This document shows positions 49,022 to 57,378 of a stretch of 64,000 nucleotides of DNA, piece by piece (the stretch's first letter is position 1; each line of letters starts with the position of its first letter). The notes under the pieces were generated by a model. That model ran no database searches and had not been told where the DNA came from. It worked only from the letters and a program-made list of their open reading frames with translations. Source of the stretch: Altericroceibacterium indicum (GTDB taxonomy: Bacteria; Pseudomonadota; Alphaproteobacteria; Sphingomonadales; Sphingomonadaceae); NCBI RefSeq assembly GCF_009828105.1, contig NZ_WTYQ01000004.1, positions 124,001 through 188,000 on the forward strand, read 5' to 3'. The position numbers and the translations under genes were made by a program.

Positions 49022-49135
49022 TTTCGGGGCATTTGCAAGAGCTGTTGCTCGGTTGCTTCGGCCGAGTGGCAGACCTTGGTGCAATAATCGTACGATCAAC
49101 TAGAGGCTTCCGTTAAAGGACGAATATCTGCTTTA

Positions 49136-49170
49136 TAGACATCATTAGACCAGTGGTCTAATGATGTCTA
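49136..49170. promoter_or_regulatory. 35-bp palindromic operator upstream of the TetR gene
   Basis: TAGACATCATTAGACCA (49136-49152), one central G, and its exact reverse complement (49154-49170): 17 of 17 positions pair. Each arm contains TAGAC twice, 10 bp apart. It ends 30 bp before the TetR start codon, so it is probably the autoregulatory operator. It could also form a hairpin, but no T-tract follows. Confidence 0.85.
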
Positions 49171-49200
49171 AGTGACTTCACTCAATGCAGGGATCGCTTC

Positions 49201-49875
49201 ATGGATCAGCGGCTTCAGGCGCGCGAAAGATTTCGGCAACTTCCCGATCAGCAGAGGGCGGACTGGCTTGATATCGCGGAAGACGAATTCAGAGCTTTCG
49301 GGTTCAAGGGCGCATCGTTGAATGGGATTTTGGCACGTGCAGCCTTGAGTAAAGGGCAGGCCTATTATTATTTCGCGGATAAGGGTGAACTCTATCGCGC
49401 GGTTATTGAGCGAGCCATTACGAAGCTGGCTGATTTAATTGATGCACGGCCAGTTCAGGCAAATTCCGTTGACCATTACTGGCAACAGATTGCGGCGCTC
49501 TTTGGCAATGTGACGCTGGTTTTTAAGGAAAACGATCATCTCGCTGAATTGGGGCGCGGCATTTACCGGGAAGCGGCGGCACAGGAAGCCATTACCGATC
49601 TGCTTGAAGCTCTTCATATTCGGCTTCAGAAAGTGATCGACGCCGGGCAAGCAATCGGTGCCATTCGCACGGATCTGCCACTTCCCTTGCTCACAGATAT
49701 GGCATTTGCGTCAATGCGTGAAGCAGACCGCTGGTTTGCCATGAATGCTCAGGAACTCAGCCCGCATGATGCCCTGAAGCTCAATCACAGCGTGTTCAGT
49801 TTGTTCAGGGACATGCTCGCGCCCAGCAAACATGACTGCGTTCCATCTCAGAATCCTACACCATTCAAGGACTAA
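49201..49875 (+). CDS. TetR-family transcriptional regulator
   Basis: 224 residues. The N-terminal HTH is visible as IAEDEFRAFGFKGASLNGIL and ARAALSKGQAYYYFADKGEL (about 25-65), the TetR signature. The ligand domain (AALFGNVTLVFKENDHLAEL, ALHIRLQKVIDAGQAIGAIR) is helical. The ligand is unknown. The palindrome immediately upstream is its likely operator, and the small membrane protein that starts 4 bp after its stop is the likely co-regulated partner. Confidence 0.93.
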   Translation: MDQRLQARERFRQLPDQQRADWLDIAEDEFRAFGFKGASLNGILARAALSKGQAYYYFADKGELYRAVIERAITKLADLIDARPVQANSVDHYWQQIAALFGNVTLVFKENDHLAELGRGIYREAAAQEAITDLLEALHIRLQKVIDAGQAIGAIRTDLPLPLLTDMAFASMREADRWFAMNAQELSPHDALKLNHSVFSLFRDMLAPSKHDCVPSQNPTPFKD

Positions 49876-49879
49876 TCAA

Positions 49880-50377
49880 ATGCCCGCATTCCGCCTCTTT
49901 ACCTCCACACTTCTGGTGGCATCGGCCTTGAATTTGTCACTCATGATTCCCGGCGGCTTCGTTGAAACGCGAGATTTCAGCGCGTACCCCTCCATTGTGT
50001 TGGGTGCTTTCAATGTGTTTCTGACGATACTTGGCTTGGGCAGTTTTGTGCTTGCCTATAGCGTTACGAAAGCAGGCAAAGGATATAATTGGTCTGTGCT
50101 TGCAGGCCTGGCCTTTATCGGTGTTTACCTACTTGATCTCGGCCGTATTTTCCCCGTGACACCCAACCCGATGTCGGCGCTCCTCACTACGCTGGAATGG
50201 ATCGGTACGGGGCTTGGTATTGCTCTGGCTGCTACCTCGCTTGTTCTATCTCGGCGCGCCACGACGAATTCGGAACTGTCTGACACGCCGTCCTTACCTA
50301 AACCGATCATCCTTGGGCTGGTTCTTCTGGCGCTCATCATTGTCGCCTTCGCAACCAAATCCGCGATGGGAGGTTAG
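49880..50377 (+). CDS. Small integral membrane protein, likely TetR-controlled
   Basis: 165 residues with four hydrophobic segments: about 7-25 (FTSTLLVASALNLSLMIPG), 38-62 (VLGAFNVFLTILGLGSFVLA), 72-90 (VLAGLAFIGVYLLDLGRIF) and 100-122 (LEWIGTGLGIALAATSLVLS), plus a C-terminal one (IILGLVLLALIIVAFA). The start at 49880 is preceded by AAGGACT; an earlier frame start at 49832 overlaps the TetR gene. I do not recognise a family. Translational proximity to the TetR gene suggests a joint transcript. Confidence 0.8.
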   Translation: MPAFRLFTSTLLVASALNLSLMIPGGFVETRDFSAYPSIVLGAFNVFLTILGLGSFVLAYSVTKAGKGYNWSVLAGLAFIGVYLLDLGRIFPVTPNPMSALLTTLEWIGTGLGIALAATSLVLSRRATTNSELSDTPSLPKPIILGLVLLALIIVAFATKSAMGG

Positions 50378-50540
50378 CGCGGATTTCGAAAGCAAGTAGG
50401 CAGATGGAGGGACACTATCGGATGAGATTGAAAATGACCGAGCTTGTCAGCCGTTCAAAAGCGGATAATCTGGCGTTCTTCGGATAGCTTTGTCGGGTAA
50501 GAATAAAGCAGTCGAAGCGGAGCAAGGGGGGGTAGGGTAT

Positions 50541-51698
50541 ATGGCAGCCTTCAACGCGGATATATTGCTGGACCTTTATGCGTGCCCATCACGGCCGGAT
50601 AAATGGCGGTTGGTAATGGATAAGCTCTGTGCCGACCTGGGAGTCCGCAATGCGGCCTTTCAGATTTTTCGACGCCATAACAGAAAGCTGCATCAGATAT
50701 GGACCGTGCGAGACAGTTTTTCCGAGCAACATGCCAATGAGCATGATCGGATTGTGAACAACGATTCCAATCCAAGGTTGAACTTGGATTACACACCGCA
50801 AGTTGCCTCGCGGGAAATTGTCCGGGACAGTGATCGCTTTGAATCCAGTTGCAAAGAATACCGCGCGTTGCAGGACCGTTTGCGGAGCATTGGCTTTGGA
50901 GAATCCCTGACGCTTGGCCTCAGAAATGATGCAGGAGACCCATGCTGTTTGATTCTCCACAGAGAATATGGCGATGGGCAGGGGTTTGGCAGAAGCGCCT
51001 ATGACTACCTTAGCCAATTGGCACCTCATCTCGAAAGGGCGATGAACCTTTCGCTTGAGATAGAACAAAACCGAAATCAGAAAGCACGACTATGCGGTGT
51101 GCTGGATGCGCTGACATTCGGTTTGCTGATATGTGATGAAAACCTCGCGCTGGATTGGGCGAATGCGGAAGGGCGCCACCTTGTTAATGGTTCAGCGCAT
51201 TTTGTCAGCCGTGACCAGCATGTCACTTTGAGTGATCAGGTAGCGCACAATAAACTCAAAGCGTTATGCCAACCGGCTATGGTTGAAGATGCTGCCTCTA
51301 CCTCCCAAACGATCGTATTGGATAGGGGAGGGGCTGAAGAGCTGCAGATCAGAATATTGCCACTTCCCAATCATGAAGAAGAATGGGCCAGGCGCTTTCT
51401 GCTGATCCTCGCACAGCCTGATATGCCCAAAAGTGCTGACCCTCTGCATCTGGCAGAATTGTTCGCTTTGACACAGGCTGAAGGGCGGGTGGCTGCCGCC
51501 CTATTGGCTGGCAGTACGATCAAGGATTATGCCGATGAGCGTGGTATAGCCGAAGGGAGTGCGCGCAATCAGTTAAAACAGGTTTTGTCGAAAACCGGGT
51601 CTCGAAGGCAAACCGATCTGATCCGCAAGATGTTTCACTCTGTTCTGACTCCCTCTCTGCATTATCCGAAAGCGTCACGGCTGCACGACCTGCTTTAA
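50541..51698 (+). CDS. LuxR-type HTH regulator with N-terminal sensor region
   Basis: 385 residues from the ATG at 50541, which has a G-rich ribosome site; a TTG at 50490 is unlikely. The C-terminal HTH is AELFALTQAEGRVAAALLAG with STIKDYADERGIAEGSARNQ and LKQVLSKTGSRRQTDLIRKM, a LuxR-like DNA-binding domain. The N-terminal 300 residues contain no recognisable receiver or autoinducer domain but include PAS/GAF-like stretches (GVLDALTFGLLICDENLALD). No luxI is nearby. Proteins of this build are common in sphingomonads; the signal is unknown. It precedes the serine hydrolase. Confidence 0.85.
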   Translation: MAAFNADILLDLYACPSRPDKWRLVMDKLCADLGVRNAAFQIFRRHNRKLHQIWTVRDSFSEQHANEHDRIVNNDSNPRLNLDYTPQVASREIVRDSDRFESSCKEYRALQDRLRSIGFGESLTLGLRNDAGDPCCLILHREYGDGQGFGRSAYDYLSQLAPHLERAMNLSLEIEQNRNQKARLCGVLDALTFGLLICDENLALDWANAEGRHLVNGSAHFVSRDQHVTLSDQVAHNKLKALCQPAMVEDAASTSQTIVLDRGGAEELQIRILPLPNHEEEWARRFLLILAQPDMPKSADPLHLAELFALTQAEGRVAAALLAGSTIKDYADERGIAEGSARNQLKQVLSKTGSRRQTDLIRKMFHSVLTPSLHYPKASRLHDLL

Positions 51699-51769
51699 CG
51701 CATATACCATTTGGGACTTATGCTTGTGAATTGCGCCCCATAAGCTCAGCTTGTTTTTGGGAGGAACAA

Positions 51770-53011
51770 ATGATGGGTCAAAAGAACCTGAGACGCCGGG
51801 TGCTACAGGCAATAGCGCTGACGGCATTCATGATAGGTGCGCCGCCAGCAAGTGCGCAAACCGAATTGCCGCCACAACTCACTGCAGGGGCACCGTCGGA
51901 AGTGCCGGTGGCCATCCAGCAATTGCGCTGGGTGATGAATGACGCTGATGTAAACGCGCTCACTTTCCGCAGCATGGATATCCTGTTTACGACACGGCAG
52001 GTGCCACGTTCAGGCCCGGTATGGAACTTGCCTCGTGAAGATCATACTCTTGATTTCACATATGATTATAAAGGTAAAACTTACACTCCAGAGCAATTTC
52101 TGGATCGTACCTATACCAATGCGTTGCTGGTCATGAAGCATGGCCACATCGTCTATGAGAATTATCGCAATAATAGCGATGCGCAGACCCGCTTCATCGG
52201 ATGGTCGATGACCAAATCCTTGACGTCCATTCTCATCGGCGTTGCGCTGCAGGAAGGGCGGATCAAGTCTCTTGATGATCCAATCGATACCTATTTGCCT
52301 GAATTGAAGGGGGGTGGCTATGAAGGCGTCACGATCCGGCAGATCCTGCAAATGCGGTCAGGTGTCGATTATGAAGAGCGTTATGATTTTGCCAATCCGG
52401 GTGCGGCGGCGCAGAATCATATCAATGCTTTGGTGAAAAACGTGGCACGCTTTGTTGATCCCGCCCGAACCATCAAGCGGTTGCATAAACCTGGCGAAGT
52501 CTTCCAGTATAAGACGCTCGATACCGCGGTTTTGGGCTGGTTGCTGGAGCGTGTCAGTGGCGGCAACACGATTGCTGGATATATGACCCAGCATCTGTGG
52601 GAACCGCTTGGGGCTGAACGCAATGGCTTCTTCATTATGGATGGGCCGCCCGGTGTCGGACGAGAATTTAACGGCGCAGGCTTCAATGCCACATTGCGGG
52701 ATTTTGCCCGTGTGGGCTTGATGATGATGCAGGGCGGTCGCGCCAATGGCCATCAGATCGTTTCGCCTGAATGGGTGGCCCTTTCTACTGCGCCCACTGA
52801 AGGCAACGGAGTGGGCGGATATGGTATGCAATGGTGGACTTTCGGCGGCGGGGCCTATTCCGCCCTTGGTCTTCAAGGGCAGTATATCTACGTTGATCCC
52901 CGGAGCGAAACTGTTGTGGTTAAGCTCAGCTATTTCCCACCAGGCAATATGGAAGCCTCGGACGAAACATCGGCCTTTTTGGCAGCGGCTTCGGCTTGGT
53001 CGCCGCAATGA
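51770..53011 (+). CDS. Secreted serine hydrolase, beta-lactamase/penicillin-binding fold
   Basis: 413 residues from the ATG at 51770, preceded by GGGAGGAACAA. A signal peptide runs to PPASAQ (about residue 30). The class C beta-lactamase-like fold is shown by the catalytic SMTK (Ser146, Lys149) in FIGWSMTKSLTSILIGVALQ, LPELKGGGYEGVTIRQILQM, the Tyr-containing GEVFQYKTLDTAVLGWLLER and the C-terminal LGLQGQYIYVDP. Such proteins include esterases and peptidases as well as beta-lactamases, so the substrate cannot be given. Confidence 0.9.
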   Translation: MMGQKNLRRRVLQAIALTAFMIGAPPASAQTELPPQLTAGAPSEVPVAIQQLRWVMNDADVNALTFRSMDILFTTRQVPRSGPVWNLPREDHTLDFTYDYKGKTYTPEQFLDRTYTNALLVMKHGHIVYENYRNNSDAQTRFIGWSMTKSLTSILIGVALQEGRIKSLDDPIDTYLPELKGGGYEGVTIRQILQMRSGVDYEERYDFANPGAAAQNHINALVKNVARFVDPARTIKRLHKPGEVFQYKTLDTAVLGWLLERVSGGNTIAGYMTQHLWEPLGAERNGFFIMDGPPGVGREFNGAGFNATLRDFARVGLMMMQGGRANGHQIVSPEWVALSTAPTEGNGVGGYGMQWWTFGGGAYSALGLQGQYIYVDPRSETVVVKLSYFPPGNMEASDETSAFLAAASAWSPQ

Positions 53012-53319
53012 TATAGCACCAAGGCCATAAGGTAATGGAAAGGCTGGGCGGCTGCGGATCTATATTGGATTCGCAGCCGTTCATCTGTTTGGCCAAGCAG
53101 AATGATGTAGCCTTCGCTCTGGTGTTACCCGCCCTTATACGAGGCTGAACCAGAGCCGCACCTGAAATTGGCTCACGATCTGTTCCAGTTTCACAATGGG
53201 CTAGACGAATGCGAATAGTGAGCATAAATTCACCGAGAACATAGACAGTGGTTAGTTGTGTGAGCAGCATTCTGTTTGCGCATAAGCACTGCTTTTCAGC
53301 CTAAATTGGGGGAGGAAAT
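53012..53319. other. 308-bp intergenic stretch before the GH3 gene
   Basis: No reading frame of note. It holds a hairpin near the 5' end (53049-53079). Its 3' end has GGGGGAGGAAAT, the ribosome site of the GH3 gene. The middle is unexplained and presumably contains the GH3 promoter; I saw no palindrome like the one at 60312. Confidence 0.7.
53049..53079 (+). terminator. Terminator-like hairpin after the serine hydrolase
   Basis: CGGCTGCGGATC (53049-53060) and GATTCGCAGCCG (53068-53079) pair with one wobble around a 7-base loop. The following TTCATCTGTTT is a poor T-tract. Confidence 0.55.
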
Positions 53320-55848
53320 ATGCTTAAGAGGTTATTGGCATTCGGATCATTGACAGCGCTATCAGCCTGCGCTGCAACGTCGCAACCCATTGAAAATGCT
53401 TCGGCTCATGCTCATGCGGGTGCTTGGCCCCGTGTCGCTATGACACCAGCACTTAACCCTGCGGTGGAAGCAAAGATCAGTGACATCATGGCACGGATGT
53501 CTCTGGAGGATAAGGTTGGGCAGCTCATTCAAGCCGATATTGCCACGATACAGCCCGATGATCTCAAAACCTATAAGCTTGGCTCGGTTTTGAATGGCGG
53601 GAATTCTGCGCCAGAGAATGACGAATTTGCGCCACCTGAAAAATGGCTGAAGGCGGCAGATGCTTATTATGATGCTGCTCTGGAACGCAGTGATGGCAGG
53701 CCGAAGATCCCGCTTATCTGGGGGACTGATGCGGTCCATGGGAATAACAATATCGTCGGTGCGACGCTGTTTCCGCATAATATTGGCCTGGGTGCTGCGC
53801 GCGATCCAGAATTGATGGAGGAAATCGGTCAGGTAACCGCAATTGAAACAGCGGCTGCCGGGCTGGACTGGAGCTTCGCCCCAACGCTGGCGGTGACGCA
53901 GGATGATCGCTGGGGGCGGACCTATGAAAGCTATTCCGAAGATCCGGCGATTGTCGCCTCTTACGCGGGTAAAGTAGTAACGGGGTTGCAAGGCAAGGTC
54001 GGCACCAGCCAGTTTATGTCACCGGGCCATGTCATTGCGACGGCAAAGCACTTTCTGGGCGATGGCGGCACTGGCGGTAAGGATCAGGGAGACACAAGAG
54101 TCTCCGAAACCGAATTGCGCGACATTCACAATGCCGGTTACCCGCCTGCGCTGAAGGCGGGAACGCTGACTGTTATGACCAGCTTTTCAAGCTGGAATGG
54201 TCGTAAGATTCTGGACAATAAGTCCCTGGTTACTGATGTGCTCAAAGGCCAGATGGGCTTTGCAGGCTTTGTGGTGGGTGACTGGAACGCCCATGCACAG
54301 GTGCCAGGATGCACGGTGACCAGTTGTGCTGCCGCGATCAATAATGGCCTGGATATGTTCATGGTCTCAGGTGATTGGAAGGCGCTCTATCACAATACGC
54401 TGAAGCAAGCTCAAAGTGGGGAGATCAAACCGGATCGTCTCGATGATGCTGTGCGCCGCATATTGCGTGTGAAGTTTCTCGCAGGCCTGTTTGACGAAGC
54501 CAGACCTTCTGAACGCCAATATGCCGGCAAGTTTGATCTGATCGGGGCTCCGGAGCATCGCGATATTGCCCGCCGTGCGGTGCGGGAATCGTTGGTTTTG
54601 CTGAAGAATAACGGACATGTCCTGCCACTGAAACCACAGGCGAAAATCCTCGTGGCGGGCAAGGCGGCTGATAGCATCGCCCAGCAAGCTGGCGGTTGGT
54701 CGATCAGCTGGCAGGGCACGGGTGTTCCGGCATCGGCATTCCCCAATGCCGAAACGATCTGGACAGGTATCGAAAAAACGGTCGAAGATGCTGGCGGTCA
54801 GGCAGAGTATGCCGCTGATGGTAATTTCAAAAACCGCCCCGATGCTGCAATTGTTGTATTTGGTGAAGAGCCTTATGCGGAATTCATGGGGGATCGCCCA
54901 ACGCTGGAATTTTCTCCCGAAGATCAATCCAATCTTGAACTGCTGAAGAAGTTCAAAGCGCAAAATATCCCGGTGGTGGCGGTGTTTTTGTCAGGGCGTC
55001 CGATGTGGGTGAATTCCTATATCAATGCCTCTGATGCATTTGTTGCAGCATTTCTGCCGGGTAGTGAAGGGGGCGGCGTCGCGGATGTTCTGTTCGCACA
55101 GCCGAATGGAAAGCCGGAATACGACTTCCATGGGAAGCTTTCGTTCTCCTGGCCCAAACGCCCTGATCAGTTCTCACTCAATCGCGGGGACACGAATTAT
55201 GATCCGCTGTTCGCTTTCGGTTACGGGCTCACATATGCCGATCACACTGACCTGCCGCAACTGGATGAAACTCGTCCGGCAGGTATGAATATCGGCGCTG
55301 AAGGGCCGCTGTTTGCCAAGGGTAAATTGCCTACTGGCTGGTCGCTTGCATTGACTGAAAAGGGCCAAAGCGATCTTGTGGCACTGGCGAACTCGGCTCA
55401 AACTGCCGGTGGCACTTTACGCATGACCGGTGTTGACCGGCGTGCGCAAGAAGATTCACGTCAGTTCATCTGGTCGGGAACACAAGAGGCCGCTGTTCAG
55501 ATCGAAGCTAATCGGCCGATTGATATTTCGCGCGAAACCAACGGCGAATTGAGCCTCGTTCTGGAATATCGCGTGAGTGTGAAGCCTGCTGATGCCGTAT
55601 CACTGGGAATGGTCAATGATAAGGGTGTTCAGGCCAGAGTGCCTATCGCCGGGTTGCTGCGCAGTGCGCCAACCGATACTTGGACTTCGCTGGCAATCCC
55701 ACTTAAGTGTTTTGCTGAGCGTGGTATCGATCCGAACAGCATTTTGATGCCGTTCATGCTTTCCACCGGCGGCAAGATGACCATGTCTATTTCTGATGTC
55801 CGGTTTGATAGTGTCGATATTCCGATGGACAAATGCGGCGCTGAATAA
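53320..55848 (+). CDS. GH3 beta-glucosidase lipoprotein (exo-beta-glucanase type)
   Basis: 842 residues. The signal peptide ends in lipobox LSAC (Cys17), so it is a lipoprotein. The GH3 N-domain has LIWGTDAVHGNNN, GRTYESYSEDP, ATAKHFLGDG (His244) and the nucleophile Asp321 in FVVGDWNAHA. The GH3 C-domain follows (LKNNGHVLPLKPQAKILVAG, VFGEEPYAEFMGDRP, FLPGSEGGGVADVLF, FGYGLTYADH). The last 160 residues form a galactose-binding-like domain as in ExoP-type enzymes. It probably releases glucose from beta-glucan oligosaccharides in the periplasm, fitting the GH5 and receptor genes downstream. Confidence 0.95.
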   Translation: MLKRLLAFGSLTALSACAATSQPIENASAHAHAGAWPRVAMTPALNPAVEAKISDIMARMSLEDKVGQLIQADIATIQPDDLKTYKLGSVLNGGNSAPENDEFAPPEKWLKAADAYYDAALERSDGRPKIPLIWGTDAVHGNNNIVGATLFPHNIGLGAARDPELMEEIGQVTAIETAAAGLDWSFAPTLAVTQDDRWGRTYESYSEDPAIVASYAGKVVTGLQGKVGTSQFMSPGHVIATAKHFLGDGGTGGKDQGDTRVSETELRDIHNAGYPPALKAGTLTVMTSFSSWNGRKILDNKSLVTDVLKGQMGFAGFVVGDWNAHAQVPGCTVTSCAAAINNGLDMFMVSGDWKALYHNTLKQAQSGEIKPDRLDDAVRRILRVKFLAGLFDEARPSERQYAGKFDLIGAPEHRDIARRAVRESLVLLKNNGHVLPLKPQAKILVAGKAADSIAQQAGGWSISWQGTGVPASAFPNAETIWTGIEKTVEDAGGQAEYAADGNFKNRPDAAIVVFGEEPYAEFMGDRPTLEFSPEDQSNLELLKKFKAQNIPVVAVFLSGRPMWVNSYINASDAFVAAFLPGSEGGGVADVLFAQPNGKPEYDFHGKLSFSWPKRPDQFSLNRGDTNYDPLFAFGYGLTYADHTDLPQLDETRPAGMNIGAEGPLFAKGKLPTGWSLALTEKGQSDLVALANSAQTAGGTLRMTGVDRRAQEDSRQFIWSGTQEAAVQIEANRPIDISRETNGELSLVLEYRVSVKPADAVSLGMVNDKGVQARVPIAGLLRSAPTDTWTSLAIPLKCFAERGIDPNSILMPFMLSTGGKMTMSISDVRFDSVDIPMDKCGAE

Positions 55849-55855
55849 ACTGTTA

Positions 55856-55881
55856 GCGCCAGAGGCTCAGCCCTCTGGCGC
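55856..55881. terminator. Hairpin between convergent GH3 and halogenase genes
   Basis: GCGCCAGAGG (55856-55865) and CCTCTGGCGC (55872-55881) are exactly complementary with a 6-base loop. It overlaps the last codons of the halogenase. There is no T-tract, so termination is plausible but unproven. Confidence 0.4.
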
Positions 55882-57378
55882 CGCGCAGTGAAGACGAATG
55901 AACTCGGACTGGTCCGGCATTCGTGCCACATTCTGGCGGATGAGCTGGCGCATTTCCTCGAAGGAATGCGCCAGTTTGTCATCATCCAGCGCATCGACAA
56001 ATTGATCAAGTTCCTCGGGAACAATACCCTGTCCGAGAAAGACAGCTACCCAATTCGGGGTAGAAAACAGTTCGTCTTCAAAGCGGAAAAACCGCCCTTT
56101 TGAGCGGAACAGTTCCATTTTATGCGTGAGAGTGTCAGGCACTGACATGGTGCGGACATGGTCCCAAAACGGGGAATCATTTCGCTGGGTAGCGTGATAA
56201 TGCAGAATGATGAAGTCACGAACTCCATCATAAGCGTTTCGCATCAGGCGGTTATATTCTGCCATTTCTACTGGCAAAAAGCGTTTGTCCGGGAACAGCG
56301 CAATCAGTTTGGCTATCCCGGTTTGAATCAAATGAATGGAAGTGGATTCAAGTGGCTCAAGAAACCCACCAGAAAGGCCGATAGCCACAACATTGCGGTT
56401 CCAGAGAGATTTTCTGCGCCCTGTCGTAAAAGACAGTTTACGCGGAGATGAAAGAGGTTGCCCGTTGAGGTTGCTGAGTAGCAAGGCTTCGGCGCGGTCA
56501 TCATCCATATAACGACTGGAATAGACCAGGCCGTTGCCTGTGCGGTGCTGCAAGGGAATGTGCCATTGCCAACCCGCTTCGCGTGCGGTGGCATGGGTGT
56601 AGGGCACAGGCTTGCCGACATTTTGCGTCGGCAAAGCAACCGCGCGATCACACGGAAGCCAATGGCTCCAATCCTCATAGCCGGTTTCCAAAGTGCCTTC
56701 GATCAAAAGCCCGCGAAAGCCTGAGCAGTCGATGAATAGGTCTGCGCTCAAGGTTTGTCCGTCAGCCAGCGTGAGCTGATCGACAAAACCAGTCTCACTA
56801 TGCGTTGTGACATGTGTGATCTTACCTTCAACCCGCTCGGCTCCGTGCTCTTCAGCATATTGCCGCAGAAACTGAGCATAGCGGCTGGCATCAAAATGGA
56901 AGGCGTATGACAGGTGGTCAAAAGGCGTTTTGGCAGGTGAATGCGGCCTTTCAAACTTTCCGGCGGCTGCAGCCACCGCACTAGGGGCATATTGCCAAAT
57001 GTCAGCACAGCGATTTTGACGGGCCAATTTGAGAAAGAGCTTATGGAAATCCATCCCTTCCATATCATGCCCAAACCGACCGAAGGGATGGAAATAGGTT
57101 TCCCCGCGCTTCCGCCAATCGGTGAAGCGAATGCCTAGCTTGAAGGTCGCCCCTGTCGCGGCAACGAAGGCATCTTCATCAATGCCCAGCATTGCATTGA
57201 AGCTCTGTATCGTTGGGATCGTCGCTTCACCTACGCCGACCGTGCCGATTGCCTCACTTTCAACAAGACGAATCCGGGTCTGTTGACGCGGAAGAAAGCG
57301 GCTGAGCGCGGCGGCGGACATCCAGCCTGCTGTGCCACCACCAACAATGATGATTTCCCGGATAGGTTGCTGGGTCAT
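55867..57378 (-). CDS. FAD-dependent tryptophan-halogenase-like protein (copy 3 of the operon)
   Basis: 503 residues, third in the minus-strand order. The FAD-binding GGGTAG is at about 13-18. Two halogenase hallmarks are present: Lys80 (ATFKLGIRF), matching the catalytic Lys, and GWQWHIP (Trp270, Trp272). Glu341 and Glu344 lie in GGFLEPLESTSIHL, the site of the catalytic Glu. Needs FADH2 from a separate reductase, which is not encoded nearby. The substrate is unknown: halogenases found beside TonB receptors often act on free indoles in vitro. It overlaps the preceding paralogue by four bases. Confidence 0.93.
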   Translation of the reverse strand: MTQQPIREIIIVGGGTAGWMSAAALSRFLPRQQTRIRLVESEAIGTVGVGEATIPTIQSFNAMLGIDEDAFVAATGATFKLGIRFTDWRKRGETYFHPFGRFGHDMEGMDFHKLFLKLARQNRCADIWQYAPSAVAAAAGKFERPHSPAKTPFDHLSYAFHFDASRYAQFLRQYAEEHGAERVEGKITHVTTHSETGFVDQLTLADGQTLSADLFIDCSGFRGLLIEGTLETGYEDWSHWLPCDRAVALPTQNVGKPVPYTHATAREAGWQWHIPLQHRTGNGLVYSSRYMDDDRAEALLLSNLNGQPLSSPRKLSFTTGRRKSLWNRNVVAIGLSGGFLEPLESTSIHLIQTGIAKLIALFPDKRFLPVEMAEYNRLMRNAYDGVRDFIILHYHATQRNDSPFWDHVRTMSVPDTLTHKMELFRSKGRFFRFEDELFSTPNWVAVFLGQGIVPEELDQFVDALDDDKLAHSFEEMRQLIRQNVARMPDQSEFIRLHCAAPEG

